From Sycobia sp. Sy_11 (taxonomy: Eukaryota; Arthropoda; Insecta; Hymenoptera; Epichrysomallidae), in NCBI GenBank assembly GCA_018907035.1, contig JACCIC010000001.1, forward strand, positions 5,190,001 to 5,254,000: a stretch of DNA of 64,000 nt, given 5' to 3'. Below the pieces are notes generated by a model. The model had not been told where the DNA came from, did not search any database, and was given only the letters and a program-made list of their open reading frames with translations. Positions 11,931 to 22,528 of the stretch are shown here, in pieces. A program made the translations under genes and the position numbers. Position 1 is the stretch's first letter; each line of letters begins with the position of its first letter.

Positions 11931-13689
11931 ATAATAATAATTATCTGTGTAATGTATTATATTTAATATATTATCTGTGCTACTACTTATGAAAAGACTT
12001 ATGAAAATAGTAATAAAAAACAAAAATATGTGTACGTGATTAAATTAATAAATATTTTTATCGGTCTTACAGTCTTTATAATACCATATATTAGTTAAAA
12101 TAATGACAGTCAGACTGTCCTTGTTTATGATAACCCAAAGGACAGTCTGACTGTCATTATTTTAACTAATATATGGTATTATAAAGACTGTAAGACCGAT
12201 AAAAATATTTATTAAGTTAATTCAGAACAGTCGACATTAAGTACAATTTTTAATTGTAAATGATTATATTAAAGATTATAAGTTTTATTTACTACAGTTT
12301 CAGCTTTATACATGGAAGATATAAGGGGTGGCGAATTTGCAAAAAACCGCACTTTTCTATACCATGTCGTTATATCCAAGGCAAATATTTCCTCGAACTA
12401 TCGCATAGTGCAATGTGGTGGTGCTATGATTTCTGACAAATTTGTTCTATCTGCTGCCCATTGTTTCATCACGAGACTTAATGAAACCTATGTATTTATG
12501 GTGTCTGCGGGTATGAACGATATAAATAGTGTCAGAAAAATTAATTCATTTATCTATAAAGTATATATGCCATTCCAGAACAAATCACAACTATATGCTA
12601 ATGATATTGCAGTATCAGAGGTAACATCTTATTTATTCCAAAAAGACTCTTAATTTAGTACAGGGCATAAAAATATAATGCTAAAACAGTATTCATAATC
12701 TTACTATTTTAATCTAAAAATAGCATAATTAGATTTTGCTATATTTTTAGTTGGTTCATAAACTAGTAGAACTCAATAATAATTGGATGGTCAGTATACT
12801 TGCACTTCCAGATCAGAATGAATCATTCATTTCTCAAAAAGGCGTAGTAACTGGATTTGGATATAACATGGTTGATATTGGTATCGATCCTAATACTGGA
12901 GAAGAAGTGCTACGTTCAGGAAAAACAAGTGGTCTATTAAAATATGGAAATGTTACTATTATTGATAACGATAGTTGCAAAATTCAGCGGCCCACTGTTG
13001 TAATCGAAACACAAATGTGTGGCATCATGTTACCGGCTGTACCAGGAGAGCCGGCGGGTATCTGCACGGTGAGAAAATTTGATAATTAACGAAAAAATTT
13101 TTTCCTAAAATATAATGATAGTAAATTGTTATCGAAATCGGATGATGAAAAAAATTGAAGAATACATCAATAACGAAATTATTTAAACTTTTTCAAATAT
13201 TTACATAAATATGTTAATACGTAATAATGACGTTACAATATCAATGATAATGAAACAATGTAAAAAATAATGCAATGATTCAACTGGCAGTGGCCCCAGA
13301 ATATGTTCTTACTGTTAACATTTCGTATAGAACATTTATTCTAAGATATTGTTCTAACTAAAATATTTTATATTGATCTATTCAAGTCTGAATTACAAGT
13401 TTAAATAAAAGAAACATATAATAATGAAATTACAATAACTATCGATAAATAATATCCTTTATTGGAATTCTGTCTTTTCAGCTATCTTAATCACAATGAT
13501 TCGTCAAATATTACAACACATTTATAATGAAAAATTTCTGTTTAACTTTGTTATAAAAATCTTATGCTTCAATATAAGAATATTTTTGAAAAATGTTTTG
13601 AGTCAAGAAGTTTTCTAACTATTAAATACATTTTTATTTTATTACAAATATTTTTATTAGTCTTACAGTCCTATGAAATAGAATAAAAG

Positions 13690-13741
<52 letters not shown>

Positions 13742-13748
13742 ATATACA

Positions 13749-13788
<40 letters not shown>

Positions 13789-14432
13789 TACACACAATAT
13801 TATAGTTATAATAATAAATGTATACAACACATCATAATTATAATTATAGTCGAGATGTCCTTGTTTATTGAAAAATAAATTATATCTAACTCCTCCCAGA
13901 CTAACTTATCTATAATACTAAATCGATTGTAACAGCTTCCGCCTAGTCGAACGTTTCGAGCTACTCGTAGCTTCGGCTCCTTTTGAGGGACTAAACTAAA
14001 AATCTTACAATAAAAACCTTATAATAAAATATTATCTTGCAAAAAGCAGATCATAAGTTTAAACATTTTAAATCCGTCGCTGATTAGCACCGATAATTGG
14101 AAGCATAAATAAAACGACGTTAAATAACATAAAAAAAAAAAAAAAAAAAACATTTTAAATGTAAAAATTGTACTGTAGCAAAGTGTTATGGGTTTTCTAA
14201 TATTCACAAAGATAAGTTGACATTTAGAATAATAATATCTTCCTTTAATTTTCCAACTTAAAAAATCGTTAGATATTTATCAAATGTTTTTCTGAAGTTG
14301 GTAAAGCCAATTCTTATATTCAAGATAGTTGGAGTTTTTATGATCAAGTACAAGATATTATTGTTTCGAATGACTATAAAATGAATTCAATGGAAGAAAT
14401 ATTTTTATTTACAAATGTACACAAATTTACAA

Positions 14433-14486
<54 letters not shown>

Positions 14487-15275
14487 TATATATATAATTT
14501 AATTTATATGTAAAAGTAATAATGAATGAATTTATTACATCAATCAATTAATTGTTAATAACACAATTTTTGCTTTCAATAAGATATTGTATGAACAGAA
14601 ATGAACGGATGTTCAATTAGGTTATTTTTGTAACCTGTTATAGCTTATTTAGTGACGGAGAAATAGAAATTATTGCTTTGTTTAAGTTTGTTTTTGAACC
14701 AATGATTTTTATGATATCTTTACGATTATTCCTCAAAGTTTTGAAGACGAAATAGTGGGCATTTTTTCTGTACATGATAGAATTAAGTTTGTAAAAGTGG
14801 ACATCATCAATAATCAATTGAGTTTGTTGAACATTAATGTCATTAGAGTTAATAATAATAGAGTAAAATTTGATTGGTATAGAAAACTTGCTTGGTCTAG
14901 AAGGTTTCTGGTTTTTAATTCACATCTCCAATTAGGAATTAAGATTAGTAGACTGAAAAGTGTCATGGACCAAGCTATTAAATTATTTCAAGATAAAGAT
15001 TTTCGAAATATCAATTTACATTTTTAATAGTTAGTATAAGGAGATATAAGTTTTCTTGTAAGGTTTTTAGTTTAGTCCCTGAAGAGGAGCCGTAGCTACC
15101 TCCACACGTTGGACCAAGGGGAATCTGTTACAGTGACTTTACTAAATAAGTTGGTGTAAGGTCAGATTGCTCTTTACTAACTATAATTTTTCTTTCGGCA
15201 AACTCATGATTTTTATTTCAGATTAGTCTACGAGGGTGTTCATAAACAAGGATAGTATGACTGTTATTATAATTA

Positions 15276-15316
<41 letters not shown>

Positions 15317-15661
15317 TATTTTGTTTAATAGGACTGTAAGACTAATAAAAATATTTATTAGTTTGTTTAAACATTCTAGTTAAGTAGAATAAACATTATA
15401 TAAATGCTTCATAACCTTTTGTAGTTTGACAATGGTGCCCCACTTGTTGTTGCTGGAAAAGTTGTAGGAATCGCATCAAAAAAGAATCGAAATTGCAATG
15501 ATACAGTTCGAGGTTGCATCTATTCCAAGGTTTCACATTACACATTATTTATACAAGCAATTCTTGCAGGAAGCCCATTACCGGAAACATACTCCTACAG
15601 TGATGCTCGTGTAATATCTCACTCACGAACAACTTCATACGCACGCAATACAGAAACCTAA
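7885..15661 (+). CDS. SPL2: secreted S1 serine protease homologue, Ser195 to Asn, 308 residues
   Basis: Four exons: 7885-7933, 12298-12620, 12751-13068 and 15425-15661. The 49-nt first exon encodes a hydrophobic signal peptide (MKLFLFIIFLVYLFNQ) and ends in phase 1, matching the phase-1 entry of exon 2. Cleavage around VSA-LYM is likely. Protease landmarks are SAAHC with His71, NDIAV with Asp119, then FDNGAP, where Asn233 stands at the Ser195 position. Phe occupies Gly193. The N-terminus reads LYMEDIRGG, with no IVGG. The product is predicted to be folded and secreted but inactive. It is SPL1's closest relative, and its C-terminal tail is longer (ends ARNTET). Intron 1 (4.4 kb) and intron 3 (2.4 kb) are packed with transposons. 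An AATAAA lies at 15691-15696. The long intron 1 makes the exon 1 link slightly less certain. Confidence 0.87.
8391..8530. repeat. Degenerate Penelope-type terminal unit
   Basis: It begins TAATAAATATTTTTATTA, then CTACAG, and later AATGAAAGTCAATCTGTCC and GTTTATGATCACCCC. The same ordered words occur at 9145-9320, 12045-12215, 13641-13900, 15200-15360 (inverted) and 56449-56545. It sits in SPL2 intron 1. Confidence 0.55.
9145..9490 (-). mobile_element. Penelope-type terminal repeat inserted in the LINE
   Basis: On the + strand it reads TAATAAATATTTTTTCATTGG and CTTACAGTCC, then AATGACAGTCAGACTGTCC, and on to a hammerhead-like block at 9404-9452. Both the order and the sequence match the inverted ends of the Penelope remnant at 13.6-15.4 kb, where a Penelope-like reverse transcriptase is visible. 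The unit splits the minus-strand LINE between its endonuclease and RNase H parts. Confidence 0.6.
9404..9452 (-). ncRNA. Hammerhead-ribozyme-like motif (copy 1)
   Basis: The minus strand reads CTGATGAG, GAGC, the loop CGTAGCGA, GCTC, GAAA, then TATT and GGACT. CTGATGA, a 4-bp GAGC/GCTC stem II and GAAA form the complete conserved hammerhead core. Penelope-like elements are known to carry minimal type I hammerheads in their terminal repeats. Stem I is damaged here: the strand before the core reads TAGGGAC, whereas copies 2 and 3 have TAGTCCC, equivalent to inverting five bases, and it no longer pairs with GGACT. Cleavage activity is doubtful. Confidence 0.55.
11530..11721 (-). pseudogene. Mariner-type transposase N-terminal fragment
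   Basis: The minus-strand frame starting at 11721 reads MLIVAYGESTLSKKNVCKWY, then LFQEGREDVE and RRPSTSTTDE. This is the helix-turn-helix and GRP-linker region typical of a mariner-like transposase, but of a different lineage from the element at 3.7 kb. No catalytic domain follows; the sequence runs into the 5' end of the minus-strand LINE. It is a truncated relic in SPL2 intron 1. Confidence 0.65.
11866..11930. repeat. (TA)n microsatellite with one CA interruption
   Basis: About 30 TA units interrupted once by ACATA, followed by ATAATAATAAT. It lies in SPL2 intron 1. Confidence 0.95.
12045..12215. repeat. Perfect 78-bp inverted repeat (171-bp hairpin)
   Basis: The left arm 12045-12122 and right arm 12138-12215 are exact reverse complements over all 78 bases, with a 15-nt spacer. 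The arms carry the Penelope-type terminal words (TTAATAAATATTTTTATCGG at the outside, GACAGTCAGACTGTCC near the centre). The structure lies in SPL2 intron 1, ending 82 bp before the exon 2 acceptor, so the pre-mRNA could fold into a long perfect duplex there. Confidence 0.95.
13692..13783. repeat. Compound (TA)n-(CA)n microsatellite
   Basis: About 22 TA units (13692-13735) are followed by a CA-rich array (about 13747-13783). It lies inside the left arm of the Penelope-like remnant, where the right arm also has a (TA)n array. Confidence 0.95.
13944..13993 (-). ncRNA. Hammerhead-ribozyme-like motif (copy 2, degenerate core)
   Basis: On the minus strand: TAGTCC, CTCAAAAG, GAGC, a loop, GCTC, GAAA, CGTT, CGACTA. 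Stem I (TAGTCC with CGACTA) pairs at five of six positions, and stem II and GAAA are intact, but the CUGAUGAG box has decayed to CTCAAAAG. It is the mirror partner of the + strand motif at the other end of the Penelope-like remnant. It is not expected to cleave. Confidence 0.5.
14074..14150 (+). mobile_element. 5'-truncated tRNA-derived SINE with target-site duplication
   Basis: The 3' part of the SINE family (CCGTCGCTGATTAGCAC to ACGTTAAATAACAT) is followed by a 20-nt A tail. The 10-nt duplication CATTTTAAAT flanks it exactly (14064-14073 and 14151-14160). The tRNA-like head is missing. It is inserted within the Penelope-like remnant, itself in SPL2 intron 3. Confidence 0.88.
14438..14496. 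repeat. (TA)n microsatellite
   Basis: About 28 TA units with one AATA interruption, inside the Penelope-like remnant, splitting its reverse transcriptase sequence. Confidence 0.9.
15073..15116 (+). ncRNA. Hammerhead-ribozyme-like motif (copy 3)
   Basis: Order: TAGTCC (stem I), CTGAAGAG (one substitution from CTGATGAG), GAGC, a loop, CCTC, CACA in place of GAAA, CGTT, then GGACCA, which pairs with TAGTCC at five of six positions. It sits just after the Penelope-like coding remnant, where such elements carry their ribozyme. The lost GAAA makes it inactive by expectation. Confidence 0.5.
15284..15314. repeat. (TA)n microsatellite
   Basis: About 15 TA units in the right arm of the Penelope-like remnant, mirroring the array at 13692-13735. 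Confidence 0.9.
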
Positions 15662-15696
15662 TTGTCATCCAGAAAAGTAAAAATTACCAGAATAAA

Positions 15697-16680
15697 TATT
15701 TTGATATTTTTGAAATGTTCACTCAGTCTTAATTTCTGAATCTATCGTTTCTTATTACTGAATTCCTTAATAGAAGTACACTAATAATCCCGGGATCAAA
15801 ATCATAATGCTGAATTGGTAATTCTCTACAGCTACTGTATAAATATCAATCGATGATTTAGATAAACTTACAATTTTCAGAAGATATCTAATTTTGTGTT
15901 TCAGAATTTTAATTCTGATTTTTTATGTTACACATTGAATAAATAAATAGTTTCCTTTACTTATAAATCAAAGATAGACTAATTTACCTTGAATGAATAA
16001 AGGTTTAAAAAAATTATATTTAATAAACTGTTAATGATACTTTTAATGTTTTTACCCTAAACATACGCTAGAAGAAGTAAATATAGCAATTTCAATATCT
16101 AAGCATTGTAAAAAATGATGAGCTCGTTTTCTCTTTTCGCTATAACAGTGTTTTAATCTTGGAGTTCAAGATAAATTCGTAATACAAAATCTACAAATAT
16201 TAAACAAACAGAAAGTAGTATTCTGATGAAGCTAACGATAGTTCTGTATGAAATAATTCCATTAAATCATGGTGTAAGTAGTAACACTATCGCAAGAAGG
16301 AAACGAAAATATTATATTGTACTTATCCGTTTATAACTAATTTATTTTGAGAGACCATTCGGTGTTTTTTTTTTCAAATTCACTTGTTCAATATCAATTT
16401 ATGTATATTAGAGTTCGATTATATAATGTTATATCTTCAGAGGATAAATTTAAATATCTCAATTTATAGCTGTGGAATATTATCAGCTTGATTCGACATT
16501 AAAATATAAAAAAATTGTTAGGATTAGTACAGACACTTTATGAGACAGTACTACCAATAAAAAAAGCAGTAGTGATCATAAGAATTAAAATCTCTACCTT
16601 AATGAAAGAGGAGAACAAGTAGAACAGTATATTGATAAATATGAAGTAAAATGAGTTACAACGTTAAATCTTTAAGACAC
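15697..16680. other. Intergenic DNA downstream of SPL2
   Basis: AT-rich sequence between the SPL2 poly(A) signal and the 5' end of the plus-strand LINE. I see no gene or named repeat. Confidence 0.5.
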
Positions 16681-16684
16681 ATTA

Positions 16685-19045
16685 CTACGAAGATTCGAGT
16701 GAGTTCGATTTGTATCGCCGTCGCGAGCAGACGTGTTTTTATTTTGCTCCTGTCGCGTTACAAGTTAGTACGATTTCTATACCGTATCTTAAGTAAACTA
16801 CTAGTAAAGTTGTGTGTTAAGTGAAAAGTGACCTAATCGCCTGCAGCTCTAGCGGCAGTAGCAGCGATATGGCATCGGAAAGTGGAGGCTTCATACAGAG
16901 CAATTCTAAGACACAATTTTTCGACAATGGAAAGAATTCTTCAAGTTTAACATTAAATAACAAGACGCAAGACTCGAAACAATCACAGATATCATACGCC
17001 AACGCTATGTTACCAAAAAGAGAAGATGCAATAATCATAGACTCGATGGAAGGACTAACATTAAATGTTTACATAGATGGTATGGAAAATTTATATTATT
17101 AATAATTGTACTAATTAGTATTAACAAGCAATTATTAGTATTAAAAAGTAAGGGCATCCATATCTCAATTTGCCGACGATATATCTATTATCACAAAACG
17201 AAAATCTATTGAGTCTAGTAAATTGTTAACTCTAGTAAGCTTATGCAAAAGACAATAAAAACTATTAAAAATAATTTAGAAGATATAAGCCTTCAACTCG
17301 CACCACATAAAACAGTCCTTCTACATTTCAGCAAATACAGAAAAAATCTATATTCTATCTATCTAGAAATTGAAATTGAAGGAATTCATATGAAAAGCTG
17401 TGAAAGCGTACGATATTTGGGAGTAACTTTCGATTGTAGATTAACATTTTCAAAACATTTAGATTTAGTCAAAAATAGGTGTTTACACGCAATAATAATA
17501 ATAATAAAGTATCTCAGAGGAACTTGGTGGGGGCGCGGATATAATAGACTTTTGCTGCTTTATATATTTTCCCTAAGCAAAAAAATCTCTAAATAAAATT
17601 GAGAAAATTCAATATCAAGCAGTTAGATACGCACTAGGATATCGTCTTAGCACACCGACAAATATTTTTATTGCCGAATCCAAACTAATGCTCTTACAAG
17701 ACAGAGCTAAATATTTATGTTTAAGCTATTTATCGAAAATCTTATCAAACTCAAACTTATTAATAACAAAAACTGTACATAAGATCCATAATAGAAATGT
17801 TAACACTGCAAAAGAAAACAGGAGCATTTTATACAGCTGTATAGATGAAATTCTCCCCCATGTTCAGTTCTTGGACTCTCACGAGAAATACAGCATATAC
17901 AAAACAGATTATGAAACATTAACAACAACAATTCAATATGAAACAGAACTAGGAGTTCTACTTCGAAACCATAAAAATCCAAACTCAGAACTGCAGAAGT
18001 TAATATCAAACGAAAATGCCATAGCCATTTTTACCGATGGAAGTAAAATGAAAGATGCACCATCAGTTGACTCAGCCTGTCTGAGTGAAAATATAAACAA
18101 ATACATCAAACGAGGCTTATATAAAGAAATATCTATTTTTACGGCGGAGAACATCGCTCTTAACAATGCGCTAGAAATAACATTAAAAAATATAGATTAC
18201 AACATTCTCCTTTTCACTGGCTCCCTTAGCGTGCTAATGAAATTAAATTCAAATAAAATTAATATTAAAACACCAGATATAATATATAAGATAAAGCAAA
18301 AAATACTTCATTTTCGAAAAAAGTGTAAAAACAATAAAAAATTAAAACTAATATGGATTCCAACGCATAAAGGGATTGAAGAAAATGAAAAGGTTGATGT
18401 TTTAGCTAAATCAGCCACTTGTCAGGTGCCTGAAAATATATATAAAATTCCATTTATAGATTACCGATATAAATTCAAACAGCAAGCGAAAGAAAATACA
18501 GATCGTGTCGTAGTGAAACAGGGCCAAGAAAAAGGCAGAGAATATTTTCAATATTTTTACAATAATATGGTATCAAAATATCAAAATATCAAGCTTAGCC
18601 GAAAATTCATAGTTTCGATAAATCGATGCAGATCGAATCACTACAATGCAGGTGCGTCACTTGTTCGAATAAAGGTAGTACAAAATTCTCATTGCTCATG
18701 CGGTGATGAATATGAGGATCTGGATCATATAATTTGGCAATGCCCAAAATACGATGAACAGCGAGAGGATTTACTACATATTCTAAATAATAAAAATATG
18801 TTTCTCCCTTCGAGAAGTCGTTTATTACTGTCGTCACGAAGTACATGTACAATATTATGTAAATTTTTTCAGAAATGCGATTTAAATCTTAAAAAATTCT
18901 AAAGGAAATCAAAACTCACGAACATATGTAATGTATATGTAACACACAAAAGTCTGTATATTATATTGTAAATGTAGCTAAACAATCCTTCACAGGGTTG
19001 ATAAAGCTTAAACAAAAAAAAAAAAAAGAAAAAAAAAATTCAAGT
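16685..19045 (+). mobile_element. Internally deleted LINE with RNase H and poly(A) tail
   Basis: A GC-richer 5' leader (16685-16868) is followed by a truncated ORF1 from 16869 (ANAMLPKREDAIIIDSMEG, related to ORF1 of the minus-strand LINE). The sequence then jumps to the end of the reverse transcriptase (SQFADDISII near 17,160-17,190), continues at 17243-17596 and, after a frameshift, at 17688-18902. The last frame holds RNase H (IFTDGSKM, then WIPTHKGIEENEKVDVLAKS) and a terminal zinc knuckle (HCSCGDEYEDLDHIIWQCP). The RNase H motif normally SDSLS reads FTGSLS, losing a catalytic Asp. The 3' UTR ends in an A-rich tail at 19013-19039. The endonuclease and most of the polymerase are missing, so it is not autonomous. 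It lies between SPL2 and SPL3. Confidence 0.85.
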
Positions 19046-19164
19046 ATTTGACAGAAAAATTATTATCGGTCGGTCAATAACATAAATATCAATTTATAGT
19101 TGAATATTATTATTGTTTATTTCGTAAAGCCTTTAGTGTCAATATTTTGTAAACTACAACTGAG

Positions 19165-19371
19165 TTTTTTTTTTATGTTATTTAATGTCGCTCTATTTAT
19201 GCTTCCAAATATCGGTGCTAATTAGCGACGGAGGTCTACGATGTGTTTTTGTAAACAAAGTACATGTAAATTATTACAGCGGTGCCTGCGTCAATCGGCC
19301 GAGACCGGGATTTGAACTCGGATCAACAAGTTACTGGTCCTTCGCTCTGGCGATTGAGCCATCGTAGGCCT
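19165..19371 (-). mobile_element. tRNA-derived SINE, full length, 13-bp target duplication
   Basis: Read on the minus strand, a tRNA-like head contains an A box (TGGCTCAATCG) and a B box (GAGTTCAAATCCCG), followed by a body and a poly(A) tail, seen as poly(T) from 19165. The 13-nt duplication CTACAACTGAGTT occurs at 19154-19166 and 19372-19384. It lies between SPL2 and SPL3. It is about 90% identical by eye to the copy near 61.3 kb. Confidence 0.92.
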
Positions 19372-19384
19372 CTACAACTGAGTT

Positions 19385-22300
19385 AATAAATTTTTCAATT
19401 GTATATTGATGTTTTCCAAAAAGAAGTATTAAAGTTTAAAATATGAATTTCACTTATTATGTATTACTGAATATATTTGATGGACTTTAGTACTTTTTAT
19501 CATCTATATTTATTTAAATTATTATATAACGTTATTCGACATAATAACTAAATTTTGGAAGAAAATATAGTTACTCTTAATGATATTTTTATACGTATAT
19601 TGTTACCCAATCTTTGACATCCTGCCTCCTGCAATGGTTTTCTCACTTTTTTTGCACAAGTACTTATTTAATATATTGTTTAGAGAACATATCTAATAAA
19701 ACGAAAGGAACATAGATTAGTATTTATAAAATAGTAAGTTCTAATAATACGCCATTTAAATGAATAGAATTTGTCATTTATTATTAGTTTAATTCATTTT
19801 TTTAATCAATAATGGTTGCATTTTAATGCAATTAAAACAGGCAAAAAGCAAGAAAGTAATAATGAAACTTCGAGAGAACAAAAGAGTAGAAATGAAAAAC
19901 AAAGAAAATCAAAGAATATAAGGAAATCGAGGTAAACGAAAAGAACAAGTGACATTGGAAGAGATCAGAAGACATTCCCACTTCTCCCATGTGCCAATTA
20001 AAGTTTTTAACTCTACCTTTCTTTTTTAGATGTCTGTGGTTCTCACTTGCGCTTTTCTGTTCAAATCTCACATGCAATCTCACATCCAATACTTTCACTA
20101 GTTCTTAGCCATACTTTACTATTCTAGTTTTTTATCAGTTGCAGTTAAAATATTTGTACATAAATTAATAGGCCCTTGCATGCACATAAACAAATACATA
20201 ACGTCGGAAGAGTTTTCAGAAGCCAATGATGTCTTATGTTTATCTATAAGAGCTCGTACGTGACATGTGAGTCACAAATTATTTGGACGCCAATGATCAT
20301 CACTATTAAACTTTTTTAAACACCCGGACATGCGAACTGAAGTTGTTTACAGTTTTCTCAATTACTTTTTGAAAAACTTTTTTACATGAAAATTTTTTTA
20401 CATAGTCACAACAGGGGTATGCAAATAACTATTAGAAAAAATAGTACATTTCTTACCGAGTATGGAAAGGCTTTATTTAAGAAACGAGAGGTTTGCAGCC
20501 CGAGGCTAAGCCGATGGTTGTAACGAGGTTCGTAAAAAAGCCTTTTCGTACTAGGTAAGGACTATATTTTTCCTCATGAGAACCGGAACCAAGCGATGAA
20601 GGTGCGATTTTTAGGTTAGATTGAGGAAAAATAATTTTTTGAATTACAAAATAGTTTTCATCTTAACAAATATATTGATCCAGAAAGATTATAAATAAAT
20701 AATGGGCATTATTTATAAGTTATCTGATATTTACAATCATAATACGAAACTTTTGCCCATGAATGCTAATCGCATACAGATTTCTTGTACACTGTCTTGA
20801 TGGGCTTTTTTTGTTTGTCTTTTTTAAAAACGATGAAAAGAATATGCTATTGTCGTTACAGCGAAGTTAATAGCAGATTGTATCTTCCGGTAGGATTATT
20901 CCCACGGGATGAAGCATTTATGACTGAAACATTGGAAAAACAATCGAGTCTCTCAGAAGTGAATTAACAAGTATTTTTTTGCAATAGTCTAAAAATCATT
21001 CCTAAAACTCTTCTGGAATCTTGGAAAATTTTGATCTTAAATTTTTCAAAATCTTATATCCTTAAGATAAGCATAACCAGAAAAAAGATAGTTCCAGTTA
21101 TTCATAAATTAAATAGTATTACATGAGTCAAGATCATTTGAGTCTATATCCAAGCTCTGCTGGAACATTTCTTGATAAAATCCTTCTATAACTTGATAAA
21201 ATCCGTTTTCTTTTTAGAATATCCAAATTTCATCTAAATTAAATCAGATATATTCACATGAAATTAAAGAATTGACATTTCTATAAAATACTATAGTAAT
21301 GCAACAAAACCATATCACAGATTTCAAATTTAGAACCTTAAGAGATTGTAACTATATAGATTCTCAAATACTGACAATACTAGAGTCACAAATATTATTC
21401 ATATCAGTAAATATATTCTACTTATATAAGTGCTTAAGTATGATTTATATCATATGTGATTTTTACTTTATAAATATGTCTTAGGATCATTTTTTAAATG
21501 CGTTATAAAATGTTTATCGTATATGATCTGAATTTTTCATTTTTTTCAATAAAAAGGAATGAAAATACCTTCTATATTCAAGAATATTATAGCTGAATTA
21601 TCAGTAGCTTTGTATTATAAATTATTTCTAAATTTTATTTGTGCTATATTTCTCATTTTAATATTATGTTTCTCTTTAGTAAGCTCCGATCTTATTGAAT
21701 TCTATTATAATATAAACAATATTTTGTCTATCTATACACGTAATAAGCTTCTATTCTTTTTTATTTCTATTACACTTAAATATGATACTATTATTGTAAC
21801 ATCTGTACAAATATATACTGTTATATTTTAAAAAAAGTTTGTTCAGAGTTTGTATTAAGTTTAATACTATTCTTGCATTGAAATATTTTGCTAATAAAAA
21901 TATAACATTTATCAAGATAGTAAATGAATTTATAGAAATTGAAGCATAGCACCTAAGTATTACATTAAACAAGATAAAGAGATTTTATCTATAATGTTAG
22001 TTTAGAGATACAATTAAGATTTTCATTTTTCATTATTGTAAATATAATATTTGTCAAATAAAGATTAGTTTGATTTACAAAAGGGTGTTGAAATACAATA
22101 GTTATTCATCTTCAAATTGCAAATTGACTATAAGTAAACATCATCTTGCGTTATTTTTGCATAAAAATATGTTTATACGTAAATATAGAATTAAGTGACT
22201 TTAATTAATATAAATAAAAAATTATTATTAACATATTATAAAGTGTCCAGCTAAACGAAGTTGGTGACTGATTTCTATGCATAATTTTTACAATATTAGT

Positions 22301-22472
22301 TGTTGCTTGATTTTTTATGTTTCATGTGACGTCGTCATATAAATATACTTTATAAATTTTGTGACGTTTGATCAATTAATAATTATTAATAAATAAACTC
22401 TCACAGTTCCAAGAATAAATTAACTGTTTTTATCTTCATGCTACAGACATGGAATCGTGATGATAATTTGCT

Positions 22473-22476
<4 letters not shown>
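19385..22476. other. Intergenic DNA upstream of SPL3
   Basis: Mostly AT-rich. It contains an imperfect inverted repeat at about 20435-20575 (listed separately) and a 60-residue frame at 20785-20967 that I cannot assign. No splice-consistent gene was found. Confidence 0.45.
20435..20575. repeat. Imperfect inverted repeat with GC-rich core
   Basis: The left arm (TTACCGAGTATGGAAAGGCT) and the reverse complement of the right arm (TTACCTAGTACGAAAAGGCT) match at 17 of 20 positions, with A-rich outer flanks. They enclose a GC-richer core of about 40 bp (around GCAGCCCGAGGCTAAGCC). It may be a short non-autonomous DNA element; no target duplication is evident. Confidence 0.5.

Positions 22477-22524
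<48 letters not shown>
22477..22524. repeat. (TA)n microsatellite upstream of SPL3
   Basis: About 24 TA units ending 190 bp before the SPL3 start codon, a placement similar to that upstream of SPL2. Confidence 0.95.

Positions 22525-22528
<4 letters not shown>

Larger units (their letters stand above)
13641..15360 (+). mobile_element. Penelope-like retroelement remnant with inverted terminal repeats
   Basis: Left (13641 to about 14000) and right (about 15060-15360) ends are imperfect inverted copies: outer AAATATTTTTATTAGTCTTA, then a microsatellite, a GTCCTTGTTTAT block, and an inner hammerhead-like motif. Between them on the + strand, about 14285-14416 reads SYIQDSWSFYDQ and later LFTNV. 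About 14755-15027 reads LSLLNINVI, FDWYRKLAWSRRFLVF and FQDKDF. These match the pattern of Penelope-type reverse transcriptases (SLFTNVP, NFLDV, DWYxKPTxSGRYLNF). Stops, a microsatellite and substitutions show it is dead. It occupies most of SPL2 intron 3. Confidence 0.75.

Noticed and set aside
13747..13783. Possible CRISPR-like or telomeric array
   Set aside because: Simple CA microsatellite without spacers or TTAGG units.
19310..19345. tRNA-like B box sequence (also near 61,390 and 35,410)
   Set aside because: Not a tRNA gene: no cloverleaf could be completed, and it is the head of a SINE with a poly(A) tail and target duplications.
20785..20967. 60-residue frame (RLYLPVGLFPRDEAF)
   Set aside because: Looks slightly protein-like, but I could not link it to a family, a promoter or flanking exons.
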